From: Hermodice carunculata
Taxonomy: Eukaryota; Annelida; Polychaeta; Eunicida; Amphinomidae
Assembly (NCBI GenBank): GCA_964020975.1
Contig: OZ026630.1
Coordinates: forward strand, 61,590,470 to 61,654,469
Length of the DNA: 64,000 nucleotides
Direction of reading: 5' to 3'
This document shows positions 21,881 to 36,389 of the stretch, piece after piece. A model generated the notes under the pieces. The model searched no databases. It was not told the DNA's origin and saw only the letters and a program-made list of their open reading frames with translations. How positions within the stretch are numbered: the first letter of the stretch is position 1; each line of letters opens with the position of its first letter. The position numbers and the translations under genes are program-made.

Positions 21881-24800
21881 AAAACTATGTGGACACGAAT
21901 ATATACAAGTATTGATGTAATAAATGTATATACTCATAGAAAAAACAATCGGAACTGGCTTATTCTTACAAATATACAGTTTGAAGGCTACATTTGGTGT
22001 TCTGCTAGATAGATTACCAATGGGTCTTATACGCTGAGTTATCTCTATATTTAGCCTGGACTGAGCATAAATAAATGTTAGTGTTAAGGAAATTAGACAT
22101 TTGAAGAATTATTATGCTCAGAGTACAAATAATCCTGTATATTTAACTGGACATTAGGAAAACCAAAAGATTTAAAATAGGCAATAACAGGATGAAAAAG
22201 ACAACGCAGTTCTGTCCAGGAGGTATTGTGGAGTGCACCAGAAGCAGAATAGAATAGAAAGTAATGAAGCTGAACATGTCTATACAACTGTACTAAAGGA
22301 GATATTACGGCTTTGTCGCACAGGACGGTAATTTATCCCTACCCAATGTCTCCAGACAACAAGATTATTATCTTAGGAACAAACTGAAAATCTCCACTCA
22401 AGTAACAAGGATTCTTCTGATACCTTTTAGGATTTTCCAAACTAATGTAGCCACTATATCTGACAAACTAAAGAAAAAACATCTTCCTCTGCAGAGGAAG
22501 ATAAATCTGAAGTATTACAGCAATTTGGTCGTGATTTTTACAGATCGATACGGGGATGGTAAACCCCAATTATTTTAATAATGATGCATGGTATAAAAAA
22601 CTGTTCATATGTCTCAAGCGCTGTGCCATTTAATCCGACTGTTGGTAGCGTCTATAACTATAGCAAAACGTTTCAGAATGACAAACCTCAACATTCAGTT
22701 GGGCTAATCAGTACACTGAGCTTGCATCAGAAAGGATACTGAACTTCAATATCACATTTGATACCAACTATTTTCATGTACATGTTGGGATGTAAGTTTA
22801 TGTTTCACATTACTTGCCGTTGATTTAAGTTCATGACCTCTGGTAGGCATCGTATTATCAATGAGCTACTTCAGTCAACGTCCAAAGACTGTTCGCACTG
22901 ACAGTCATGTGAGTACAATTGTGAACGCATCCCGTGGGTTTCTGTACTGATTTCTTTGTGCGTTGGGTGAAACAGGGTAAAGCGGCGCCCAGTATCTCTG
23001 TCGATCTGGACCAGGTCGGGATCTGTTGGTTTCCGACTTTGCATTCTTAAACTTGACAGGAAGACTTTTTATGAAGATTTTGAACTTTGAATGACAATAA
23101 TAAATAAATTGACAAGGACTGTTTCTCTTCTCGCGAGAAGCGAGCGAGCGGAGTGAGGACTAAGAAAAATGAATATCATGTTTAAGTGTTAAACAGAGAG
23201 GATCTATGACGATTCTGCGCCGGGGTCACTTAAACATTATTGTTGTTTTCTATATAACATTTGACTCGAGTCTGTGTCATATTTTTCAACTTTGAAACTT
23301 CGAAAAAAATGCCCTCACGGTCATAGATTAAAATAGCTTGGGATGTTCAGCTTGCGAGCAAAAAACATAAAATTTTATGTTGTGTTCAACCTGGTGCAAA
23401 CTATTTCACATTATTTGCGGTTGGGTGAAACGTATAAGAAAAAACTGTGTTCTATATAACTTGTGTCCCCTAATGAAGTGGTTAAATGGTGTGGCCGGTG
23501 TTTGCCGTGAGGGTGGGGTATATAGGCTTAAGAGCGAGCAATTAAGAGATGAGTCACTTCGACGAGCACTGTTCCCGGGTTTCTTTTCATAATTTTGTAA
23601 ACAAAATGGTAATGATAATAATATAAATTTCAATACCGACCTTGCTACTCCTTGACAAATTGCAATTTGGGTTTGCTTGGCGAACCATTTTGCAGATGTT
23701 TTCGGGTTTATGAGGTAGCCGCAGATATGTGGCCTTCGAGGGGGCAGCAGGATATGGGCGCAGTGAGTTGGAAGGCGAAGCGACTGGAGGGCCTCGGACT
23801 GTTGGCTCCCTCGGAATTTGCTGTGTGAAAGTTGACGACTGGGTGATGGCAATAGCTGTCCAGGGCACCTCCTCTTTTTCATACAAAGTATTTTTTGAGG
23901 GTGCGTGTTGTGCAACTACCTGGAGAGGTTAAGGGAGGTATTTGTTGGGAATTATGATTTGTATTGCATACTTTAAGATACAGGACAGTACGGTGGTACA
24001 TTTCGCAGAAAATAGGAATGTGATGTCACGTTAATGACTTGATGAATTTGAAAGGCAGTGATTTTCACGTGATAAAATTGAGATTTTTGATGTGACGTAT
24101 TCTCATTTCTCTATAATTTTACATTTATTACAGTGATAAATAAAAAGCACACGACAAGACTTATGCTCGGTCTATTGCTCGTTATAACTAGCTCATTGCG
24201 TTCGTTGTGATTTAAAGGGCAAAGAGTTTTTAGAATGCTGTCATTACACAGGTAACGCTAATATGCATTTTCAACTAACCATACAGTCACTTTCTGGAAG
24301 CATCCCTTCGACGAAAAAAAAAAATCAATGAAACTACAGAACGAATGTAGGTGAATGAAAAAAAACAATGCGTCTATAAAATAGAAAGATGTTTTGCTTT
24401 GCACGATAACTGTGTCCTTATTTATTTTGATCTGTTTGGGTCATTTTTAGTGTAATTTAGAGAATTTGACCGATTTCATTAGCATGTGTTCAAGTGTTTG
24501 TCCAATTTGCCAGCTACAACATAACTTTTTACAATTCTAAGTGTATGATAGGCTGACAAACTATGTCAATAACATATCCGAGACAGAAGCACTATGCAAA
24601 GCTTGCATTTTAGGGTTATTTGCCCTTGAGTTGATCCCTTCGTTGTGCACTTCCGTAGAGTCCTATGAGGAAAGGGCGGTGGTGGTGGTGGTAGTGTATA
24701 GGTGTGTGTGGGGGGGGGGGAGGTAGGGCGGAACCGCGCAATATCCACCGCAATACTGACAAACAGTATATAATTCTGTACATTGCCAGGCAACAAAGAC

Positions 24801-27800
24801 AAACATATAATAACATGCCATTGTTTGAGGGAAACTGTAATCCTTGAAACTCTAATTGTCCCTGTACGACAAAGGGTGGTGACGAGTTTTTATTACATGT
24901 TAACAGAGAATGTTTGGTCACAATGGCAACAGAAAAATTATATATTACCTTGTGTCGTATTTCAAGTAAACAAGCCTACGAAATGACACCACATAAGATT
25001 TTCGCTAAGTCACATCTAAGATTGAACACAGTGTTCCGTCGTGACAACATAAAGAAATTACTAAGTATACATTGTCAAGTTTAAAAAATAGCAAACGATG
25101 CACTGCTACATAATTTCTGGCAAACGCACGTTCGATATATTCATTCACATACTTTAAAAATGTTTCCGGAGAATAGCTTCGCCCTATTACTTTTTTGGGC
25201 TAACAACATGTAGATATGACATTATATATTTTCACAAGATACATTCTTTGGTTTTGCCACATTGCTTCTTTGCTGTTCTAGTTTGATAATGCCCTTCTTG
25301 AAACTGACTATGAGTTGACATTATATCACAATAGTAGTGTGCTGAATCCACACCTCATAATATGATGAATGCATGATCCTGAGACGCATTGTTTGTTCTT
25401 CTATGATGCCTTTTTCGCTGTTCAAATTAGATAGGTCTGATATATGCTTTTAACAAAATGATAATGATTGTCTAACTTGCAAAAAAATCTTTTTGGTGAT
25501 ATAAAGCCACATGGTCGTACGTGAGACCTTTGCTTCATGCAATTTGTGTCCGGGCATGCCGAGTGCGTCCAGGTTTCTTTAAGGTTGTTTTTAAAGATCC
25601 AAATCTTATGTACCACCCTTAAAAGATTTCGCTTTCTTTAAAGTCGTGATACACTCTGGACGCCTTTAGCCTTTTCACTCCAGACTGCTGCAATGTTCCG
25701 AATGGGTTTGGTACGGCTTGAAGGAGTCGCGCGGAAGACGTCCGGCTTTTAGATAGTACAGAAAAACATGATCCATATTCATTAATTCCAAACCCAGCAA
25801 TGACAGCAAAAAGATTCCAGACTTGCCAAAGCATCAACATTGCTCTTCCAATACCAATGCGAAGAAACAAATTTCACTCCTGACTTGAGACAGGCAGTCA
25901 CCCATAAAAGGCAACTGGTGGTTTTAAACCGGTCCTCTCAACCTTAGAAATATTCATCATTAACTGAAGACAGTAGTTCTTTTCCAAAATGTATAGGCCT
26001 AATTGCCCAAAACACAAATTTCATTACTTCTGCCAAAAATAAAAAGAGACCTGTTAGGCCTATCACCTGTTAGTTCTCCCGACTTGTCAGTCAGCTAAGT
26101 TTACAGCGAAAGAGTAGAGTAAAGAAAACGTGACTGTATATGTTGCGCGCTAAAGTACATAATGTTTCCATAGATCCCAGAGAGCCATGAAACAGCCTCT
26201 TCTTATTGATTTAAGGGACTACGTTCCGGCCCAGGGCTATTCACAGATTTACAGGCTCGGATTTATACTAGGTATTTCTTTGTTTTTGTCAACTTTACTG
26301 CAAATATTTGACCCCACATGCACTGATCATACGTCAGATCTATTATTCCACCTGGCACTATCCAATTCGAATTTGTTTTAAAGGAAAAAGAATGGAGCCA
26401 ATATAAATAATACGGATTACAGTTTCAGACAGTGATTTACAGAATTGGACCCGTATTAGACGTTTCTTTGTTGTACGTGGGCGACTTCTTGTGTTCGCTC
26501 TTTTTTACTATGAACGTACCCATGACTCGTCAGTCCGGTTACAACTATAGGAAAAGCAAAGTACGTGTAAAACCAAACACGTAAACGGTTCACAGAAACA
26601 AACCAAATAGCTGGCTGACATCCTAGATTGTTTTTTGTGTCTGTGAGCGGTTTGGATGTTTAGCTCCATGTTTCTTTTAAAACTGAATCCGATTATCAAT
26701 ACTAATCACAACACAACCAACTTCCAGCCAGCACTGGTATACATACAAGACAAGGGCATTGGTGGACGTGTTAAACAACGGACACTTTAAGCAGGTTCCA
26801 TGCGTTTTTAGCACATCTCCTTGAAGCCGTAACAAACATGTACAGAACCTCTACCTTAACAACATAAGAGCTGTCTTGAACGAGTTATGTCAAAGGCATC
26901 TCGAGCATATCACAGCCTTGAAAGAAACATTGTTTGGACGTGTTTCTGTCCATGTATGGATATCCAGTCTTCTCATCTTGGACTGCTATTCTGTAATAAA
27001 ATTTGTGCATCTCATCTCTTTCGAGGTTTATTATAGGACGTTTTTGCATATCTTTGCCTATTGTGGCAGTTCAAAGCAACATCAAATATAACCTCAAATT
27101 TGCAATCCACCACACAAAGAGCTTACATTGCATATCTTTATGTGTTTCTGCGTTTTAGTTGTATTTTACCATTCTATGTCCGGTGCTGGGTTTACTTCCG
27201 TTTGTATACGAAACATGCAATATTTCATTCGTGTTGACATTTCAGTATGCATATATATACCACACTTGCCTGTTAACCAGAGCATATACTTCATATAGTT
27301 GTGTGGAAAAACAAATCGACATCGCACTTCTGCTTCGTGATAATTTACCATGTTTGTATGCACCCCTTGTGGCCAAAACATATACATTCCATGCAACATA
27401 TATCTTTTGTCGATTGAATGGAATTATAATGAAAATTATTTGTCAGGGTTGTCATGTATGTAATCCTCTCCTGGACACAGGAAACCCCGACTGCAATTCC
27501 AGGCTATTTATGCAGGGATCCTAGATTTACTGAGTTTGCCTTTATGTATGTCCAGCTGGAGCCTGTAGTAAGTTTTTGTCCTGTCTATCGCGCAAACATA
27601 CTAGTAGTCTATATTTACTGATCTGTTTTGTGCGGAAAGAGTTTAAATCTGGGTATGTCCCTACTCGTCATCTCCTCACTTTCGATATTATTGGCTGGGG
27701 AAATCCATTGAGACCCTGGACCACCTACTTCACTCTGTAAGTTGAAACACAACCTTATGTCATATCAATATCTGCGAACAATTAGATGTACAAGAGCGAT

Positions 27801-29115
27801 ATTGTTCATCATCACGACATAATAGCCCTCTCTGAGCCGTTATTGTCACCAATAATATCGATAATGATCTTGCATTACTAAGCTTCCATACATGCCCAAA
27901 TGCACCGCCTGGAGTTGTTGTTCTTTGCCTGTCGCAACAACCCTGTTAGTATCAGGACATCGCGATATCCAAAGCTCTATATCTCAAATTATCAGAGACT
28001 GAAATTAAAATTAACAATAACAAATATAATCCTTTATAGACCATCTGATTCACCGGTGTTATTCAAGGACAAATTACAAGTATCAACCAAGCAAGAGCCA
28101 TCGGCATTCATCTTCTCAAAAATTTCAACTTCCCAAGTCAAATCTTTCTTGAGTTATTGCGTCCACAACGCACGCAACAATGTGTTGAATTACACCAGGT
28201 GATCTAAATGCAGCTTTTGCGCCATGACAAAAAGAATTTGGTCATTTTTGTACATCACATTGCTGCTGTCTAATGCTCAAAAGCCCACCCCCAGAAACTA
28301 ATAATACATCCAGCTGCTCATATCAAACTATTCAAATATCCCTGCTGATACCTGTGAACCGCAAATTCTAATACCAAGAGCTAACTGCGATCCTAGTATA
28401 ATACTTGTAGTGTTCGCTCACATACTGTTTAAGACATCAATAAACAAGCCAACCTACAAATTAATAGTTTGGGAGCACAAAACGGCAAATTCTGATTAAT
28501 TTCGCAACCCCCTTCGCTAAATTCCACGGGAAAACTTTTAACCTCTACCAGAATCACCTATGATCAGCTGAAGAAGCATATTATATCAAGTTGAATAATA
28601 CTATACAATCTGCAAGAAAGAAAAACAAGATCTGGGGGAGGACTCTTACACATTTTTGAATTGGAATATTCCTCGGATCACACCGTCTTTACTATAGAAA
28701 TTTCCCGACCTTCAAACTGCAGGTAAAAGATATCTATCATACACTGCAGATTGTTAAACTCGCACTTGGTGTTATATAATCCCCAGCTTGCCCGTGTGGA
28801 TCTCCATCCTAAAATGTGTGGCATTACTTTCTTTATTGCCCTTAGTATAATATTGCGTGTGATGTTCTGCATATCACCATTAACCGCGTAAGCATTGAAC
28901 ATAGATTTATTCAAAAGTCGCCAGGTATTATACGTAGGAGAGCAGTTATTGTACCTAATTTAAATGGCGTAGGTTTGTGTGGGCGACGCACGTAGCAAGA
29001 TCCATCGTGATCATTTCCTGGTAGCGGGCATGATTAACAGTGACATTGATAGTCATTGGACGAAAGGGGCGCCGTCAAAAGATCGATGTGGGAGAAAATT
29101 TTAATTACCTTCGTA
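21881..29115. other. Long intron-like region, no gene recognised
   Basis: Over 7 kb without a recognisable element. Short frames on both strands overlap and lack domains; the longest (23406-23915 minus, 169 codons) is Pro/Ser/His-rich and faces an open frame on the other strand at 23729-23932, as expected for locally GC-richer sequence. A short CpG-rich palindrome (TTCTCGCGAGAA) lies near 23133. A G-rich tract lies at 24709-24721. Confidence 0.4.
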
Positions 29116-29116
29116 A

Positions 29117-29146
29117 GGAGGTGGGGTGGGGGTGGGGGTGGGTGGG
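29117..29146 (+). other. Potential G-quadruplex tract
   Basis: Five or more runs of three to five G separated by single T (GTGGGGTGGGGGTGGG...). This fits the standard G3+N1-7 pattern. Function is unknown. Confidence 0.6.
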
Positions 29147-29329
29147 TCTAAAGTCTATTCAATTTTGCACGCCAAAAAATGGATATTTGTAAAAGAAAAT
29201 TCTAATATAAAATTATTGACCAAATTTTTGTGAAACCTGGCTTGTTTTCAGCTCGGCTTCATGAATAGTCAACTTGTGGGTAACACATGAAACTACAGAT
29301 GCCTATAAGGACATAACCCCCCCCCTCAA

Positions 29330-29622
29330 AATTTCAACTTTTAAATCCCGTACTTTTGGATTTTTTTTCGAAATTTTGACCTCAAAATAACAACTTTAAA
29401 AAGTCGAAATTTTGACTATTTTTCTCGCAATTTCGACTTTTTAAGCCAACGTTTCGATTTAAAGTCGAAATTACGGCATTAAAAAGTCCAAATTTCGACT
29501 TTAAAGAGTCGAAATTTCGAGATAAAAGTTGAAAGTCGAAAAAGTCGAAATTTTAGACATTTGAAAGTCAAGATTTTCAAATAAAAATTTAAATCGCAAG
29601 AGGAGAAACTCGAAATTTCGCG
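29330..29622. repeat. Array of short CGAAATTTCG palindromes
   Basis: About a dozen diverged units of AAAGTCGAAATTTCGACTTT-like palindromes in 290 bp; exact cores at 29509-29520 and 29611-29620. Such arrays occur at the ends of some inverted-repeat elements, but no partner array in opposite orientation was found within the window. Confidence 0.75.
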
Positions 29623-31753
29623 TTCAATTTTTATTTTCTGTTATCCTTGTAAGCTTCGGTACGAAAGAAACCAGCTGAATTTATTCCCAAGCAGATATAA
29701 AAGACATACACAGAAAATGTGTATATAATTTATACACAGCCACGCAGAAACCTTTGTTCCCTAATTTACACCAAGTTTAAGATGCTATTTTAATATAAAG
29801 CCCAGTTTAGGTTTTTTTTGGGGGGGGGGTGGGCGTCTGTCCTAAAACTAAGTGTATGTTTTTCATCTCACATGAAACTATTGATGACACCCCTAGTTGC
29901 TCTTTAATTTGGGTAGTGTACACAGTTTTTTGGAGATGGGCTGATTTAAATGTCGCTCTTGACCCGATTCATATACATGTAACCATGAAAACAGATCAAT
30001 TTGTGCATCCGTCTCTTGTTTAGGTATTTATCTTGTTTGTTTTCATACAGACAAACCTTATCAGCAATACATAGCCATATAACCAGAAAAACACAAGCTG
30101 ATAAGAAAGGAAAAATTACTGGTTATTTTTCTTTGTGAATTCGATTAAAGGTCCACATTAACATTGTCTTTCGCTTTTGACTTGTTTTTATAATAATTTT
30201 TATTCGTTTTGTTCGTGATATCTTTGAATATCTACGCAATCTGCATAAAACAAAAAGTGACATAACAGTGAATGGGCTGTTAGATTAAGATCATTCTTTC
30301 AAGTCTTCAGTGACTTGAGACGTAAGGAACAACCGACTTAAGCAGCTGTCTATCCACTGTGTCTATGGAATATCGTATTTTCATTTATTTTTATTCAAAG
30401 AGGTCTAGGATAACCTTGTGTATGTTTGAAAGCAGTAGCGGTACAAATACACATTGGAGTTCCTGTATTCCTTCAAGTGTTAACACAGTGTCTGCGAGAT
30501 GTCATTTCCAGGAGGATGTAGAGTGGAGAGTTTAAAGTACGTTATCACACAGGAAGTACTATTTGGAATACACGTTATGCAAACCTTTTTAATATAGGGC
30601 ATAGGTTTAATTCTTTATGTACGTTTGCTCAGTCAAAGGAGTAGTTACACATTCTCATGTGATTTTTATCCGGAAAGGCCATCGGTCGGAAAGAATATAA
30701 CCTTTCTTGCATTTGCGAGGAATGCATACCTTTAAATATATGATATCAGCAGGTTGTATATACCACCTCTCCCTAAAATACCTAGGTATTTTCACTTCAT
30801 GTCTTTAATTTTGTTATGCTCCATGATGGACATCAGCCATAACTCCATTACGCCGTACGTACTTTGTGGAGATTACAATTGTAATTTCTGTCCCCGTTTC
30901 AGTGATTGTTCTTGCAGAGAAAAAGATTAAATGGTGGTGCTAGTATCTTTGGAAAACAGATGCTCATATTCTATGGGAGTTTTCTGACTGTGTGTGTACG
31001 TGAGTTAAAAAGGGAGAAAACGTGAGAGCAAAGGCCTTGGGCGTCTTGAAGATGGGGAATTGCCATATCTATTTTTATGAAATTGAACGTCACGAATATG
31101 GCATTTATTGTTGAAATGGAGAGACGGCTGTTCTCTGCATATACCATGGTGAGCGTTAGCTCATTATGCAGGAATGCCAATTTGTCTTTGAAGACCGTTA
31201 ACTCCCAATTCACGACGTTTATATTTATATTCACATTTATACCAGTTTAATTTCTGTCTATGGTTAAAATAGCCGTTTTGCTGCTGAAGGTGTCCTGTTT
31301 TATTTCCAATTAGAAAATAATGTTTCCCACTTGTAGTGCAGACTACTAGGTAATTTTATACTTTTCGCGTGTTGATTTTTAATACATATGGTTTTTGGAT
31401 ACTTACGGTTTCATATTTTCACGCACGTATTTTTTTGCGTCAATTTTATTATGTCGAAGCAAAGGTGGCGTCAAACTTGGCTGGCAGTACCTACAATCTG
31501 AAATATTGAGCTGCAATTCATTTACAGATTAATTTTTATGCTTTATTCCATGCTGCATGTTTCCAAAAAACCCACCACTTTAGCATTTTAATGTTTATAT
31601 TTACATTTGCTTGAAAATCCAAGATTGAGTCCAAGAGGTTACAGACCACAGTTGTTGCGCATCCCAGAGATATTCTGTAATTGTTAAAATACTGTGTTTT
31701 CAGCATGGTTCTGTTTAAATAAAGTTAGCAAAGTCAGGTTTCCTGCACCACAG
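29623..31753. other. Intron-like region, nothing recognised
   Basis: Contains a T8G10 tract at 29812-29829. Chance-length frames only (29829-30023 plus, 30971-31234 minus). Confidence 0.45.
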
Positions 31754-31882
31754 AGTTGCTTCATTGGTGGTCATACAGGTGCACTGTCTTCCAGGCCAGG
31801 TGGGAACTTGATGGTGGGGAAGGACAATGATGTGACCCTGGCAAGAGCACAGTTCATACATCTGTGTAAAGCTGACATCCAG
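31754..31882 (+). CDS. Weak candidate host exon, 129 nt
   Basis: Flanked by a moderate acceptor (CTGCACCACAG) and ATCCAG|GTGTTG. It is open in phase 0 for 43 codons, is less AT-rich than its surroundings, and encodes GGHTGALSSRPGG, then NDVTLARAQF. Its 0-0 phase would allow insertion between the candidate exons at 7831 and 51258. The polypyrimidine tract is poor and no domain is recognised. Confidence 0.2.
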
Positions 31883-34800
31883 GTGTTGTTTCGTATTTCA
31901 ATTATAACAAATTAACGAGCTAGGAATTATATGGCAAAAATACATCCATGTTTTTCTGACATTTTTATCTGTTGAATGCCGTTCACGGAATTTTCAAATA
32001 CCAAAATGCTGATTTTTTAGACCGAAAAATGCTAATATGAAAAATAGAAGGATTTATAACTGTAGTCTGTGGCCAAGATGGCTGCCAAATGCTCATAATG
32101 TAAGACTTATGGTCAATAGAAACATAGAGAGCTGATCAAGGTACCTATTTCCATGCCTTTCAGGTAAATTATTGAGGTTTGCATATAGAATTGATGACAA
32201 ATTTATACTTTTTGTGATTCATTCAAGATGTCGGCCAATTGTTTAATCAAAGTCACCATGCGTCAGTCAGAAGATAGCTCATTTCCATGTATCATCCAAA
32301 TTCAATCCAATTTTATTATCATAATAGAAGCGTTTTTAATGGGAATGACAATAATTAACCAATGTCCTCATTGTCGGTATAACTGTCAGAGTCATCGATG
32401 TATACAGCAGCTTCTGTGTTTGCACAGACACCATATTGTCCCCCTACAGGAGCATATTTCTGTTTCATTTCCCATAGGAAAAAATATTTCTCATTTTTCC
32501 AGTTTGGGGTATTTGTTTGCTTATGGAACAACTGGCAAAATTATTTCTAAATTAAGCAAATACAATTCAATTTCTTCACATTTACAGAACTTTAGTTATT
32601 TAAATAGCTTAATCCATATGTATACTTTTAGAAAATATATAGTTTATGTGATCTTAAATTAGAAGTCTGGTGTCTATAAGGACATGTTTGTACCAGAGTC
32701 GTATTTTCTGTGTAAAGTGCCATAAAAGTGTACCACGCCCCTAATTACTTTCAGTTCAAATGGAATAATTATCATCAAAGTGCTGTTTTTCATAGTGCAA
32801 GGTTATCTTCCCGTGGGGGGTTGAAGTAACGAGAACAATCAAATCATTCAAGGCACCAGACAACAAGATGACAAAATCAACACAAGAAATAATTCATAAA
32901 ATGTAATATATATATGTATATATATATGTGTGCGTGTATGTGTGTGTGTGTGTTATTTCTTTCAAAACTGACTCCCAATGCGGCTAAATGCCGTAACAAA
33001 ACACACTGAAAAAACATATAGGTAATACATCAAAGTTTTTGCAATAAAAAGGAATTACGAAAAAAAAAAACACAGCTGGGCGGATGCGTATATATTAAAA
33101 CTGAGTGATACGGCTGGCTGCCAGCACGGTTTGGCAGGTGCTACTGACTCTATTACCTTTGAATATAGAGTTATAAACATGTGGCTATGCAAAGAACCAA
33201 GTTTGTTTCAAACAACTTATAAATTGCAGTACGAGAGCTATGAAGGCACAAAGGTTGCTTTATAATAAAATGCAAACATAAACAGCAGCTACATTGGACA
33301 CATCTTTCCGTATTGTTTCCATACCTCGAATAACTGCAGTTGTTTTATCTAAGGTCTTTCTTACAATCTGAGCTGACCACTGAAGCCATATATGTACAAT
33401 TCAGTTTATTTTGACAAAATGATGGCATACTTTAGATAGGACAGTTCACGAAAGATCAGGTGACATTTTATGCAGAGGCTCCACGATTTTGACAACATCA
33501 ACTTGTAGTTAAACAGCTAATATTTAGATTACTATTGCCTTTCAATGTTCCATGAAAATAGGACAAGGCTACGTGCCCTAGAACCACGACTGAGCAGTTG
33601 TCATTTGTTAGAGTTCTAATTTAAATCTTCAAACCCTTTAACCTCTTATCATGAGACAAATCCTGCCTGTTTGACTTCATTTGATAATTCAAGATTCAGA
33701 TTCCTCATATAAAGATATTTCATTCAAATACCACCATGCAAAGATTAAATCAATTGCTCCAGAGGTGGCCCAGATTGGTAGTGGCTTCCCTCTTTATGCT
33801 TTGGGCCAATTGTCCCCGAAAGGCGCCCAGAAAACTGTTTTCCTACACTACAATGCAGCCCCGAAACGCTTTAGTAATAAATTAAGCCACACACCCGAAA
33901 GTCATTACATCTCATCAATCATCAGAGCCTCTAGCAAACATGCCCGATAGGTTCTGTTTAGAAATGGATACAAAAGATCCATTGATTATAATGCATAGCT
34001 TCAGATACTTTTCAAAGAAATTTGTCGCATCCACTCCGCTTTAAAATCAGTGGGAGTTGGCCTCGTCGGTGCAGTGGGATATTGAACAGGCTCGTCATTT
34101 AGTTTACGTCTACAGCAACGGAATGCAAAGTGGTACGTGATTGAACCGGTTGAGCCGATAAGAGCATACTAGAGACTGAGTCAATTTGGTGTTGCCTTAC
34201 GGAAAAGGAAAATCCAGTTATATGCTTAACCTTCATGTGTAAATTGGGTAATCATATACAGCTGTAAAATAAACCCACCTGTACTGTGCTAAGGACAGCA
34301 TGTAATGACTTTATTGTTACAACGTCCGTAGGTATGTAATGTGTAACAGAAACTTGTGCTCATCAGGCACTGTCCCAGATTGTTTGTGACAGCACTTGTT
34401 TTAATTTACATCCCATCGTAATAGGACGGGCGTTGTCATGTTATGCAGATTCAATCCATGCGAACTATTTACTTTTTAACTCTTTCTATCACGTTATTTT
34501 GCCCAACAGTACACATTTTTAATAACTAGTCTATATGTACTGATGATTAAAGGCCAATCCGCGTGTGCCCTTTGTGATCGCTGCAAATCATAGAATTACA
34601 AGAAAATAATCACTTATTGGTACATACATGTCAGAAGACAATTACTGTTCTTACGCATTTTTCTCAAGTATTTTTTGCTTGCCTTACGCATGTTCCCATG
34701 CCATGGTTTCCATAAGAAGGTCTGTTTTCAGTATAGGAGGAAAGTGTGGCAATGACGCTTAAAACAGACAAGTGGATTCACTTATGAGTCAAGTTTCTGA

Positions 34801-35393
34801 GCTAAACGACTCATCTTGTCAATTTTTGTACACAAAGACGAAGCAATTCTACCCAAATCTGGGTAGTTAGGAAGGTGTGATAGTCAATGCTTGTGTAGTC
34901 ATGTCATTTATGCACGTCTAGTAAGTGATGGCAAGAAATATATCCCCAAGCAATCACAGTGAAGCCTAAAAAATATGTATGTTTTCCTATTGCCTCTTTC
35001 AATTAAAAGTGAGACTGCTTATGTGGTTTACACTTTCCCGATTAAACCGGTAACCGGTCCCTGACGACGGGTGATTTCAAATGTCATTCGATTTATCTTG
35101 TTTATTTCATGCCCTGCTTTCATCAGAAAGTTAAAATGAAAATTTGAGAGAAATCCACCAGGTTAATCCGCACACCTAGCGTGCATCCGGTAACGCCTTC
35201 TTGGTTTCGTCTTGCAACATGACCGGCTACAGGTAAGACATTGCAGTGGCAAAGAGCTTCGCCCTATATGGGCACTTTGGTATGTCCAGAACTGTTGATG
35301 GCGTCGAATGGAGGTTGTGTTATATTAAATACGTTTAATGAATATTAAATAAACACGACTGTCGCAAGATAATTCTGACAATATACATGACGT
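31883..35393. other. Intron-like region, nothing recognised
   Basis: Contains an AAGATGGCTGCC word near 32072 and a related AAGATGTCGGCC near 32225, possibly parts of a decayed repeat, and a TA/TG microsatellite near 32907-32954. The frame 32228-32662 (plus, 144 codons) has no known domain. The phrase CAGGTAAGAC near 35230 resembles a donor but lacks a convincing upstream exon. Confidence 0.4.
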
Positions 35394-36110
<717 letters not shown>

Positions 36111-36389
36111 TTTATTCTTATTCTTATTATTATTTTTATATGCCATACCTGAACACGTCAATTAAGCACGCCCACTTGCTGGATAGATCTATAGACAGTG
36201 TAGTCCTTAGACCAAAAAATTGAAACAGATGTACCCGACCATGAAATCAAAATATTCAAACAAAATTTCATATAGTCAGTTTGGTCATTGAACTGAATAG
36301 ATTAGGAGCCAAGTGGACAAGTCGGCTGAGCATGCCCACTGAAGCCCGGCCTCTATTTGGGCCACATGACGTTTTGCACAACCTTTTAT
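36111..36389. other. Short non-coding spacer
   Basis: Nothing recognised between the microsatellite tail and the inverted-repeat element. Confidence 0.5.

Noticed and set aside
21012-22012. Cys-Met-Tyr-Val and Ile-His-Thr-Tyr repeat proteins
   Set aside because: Readings of the TATG array on either strand, with no coding support.
23406-23932. 169-codon Pro/Ser/His-rich frame on the minus strand
   Set aside because: No domain, overlaps open frames on both strands, and fits chance in a locally GC-richer patch.
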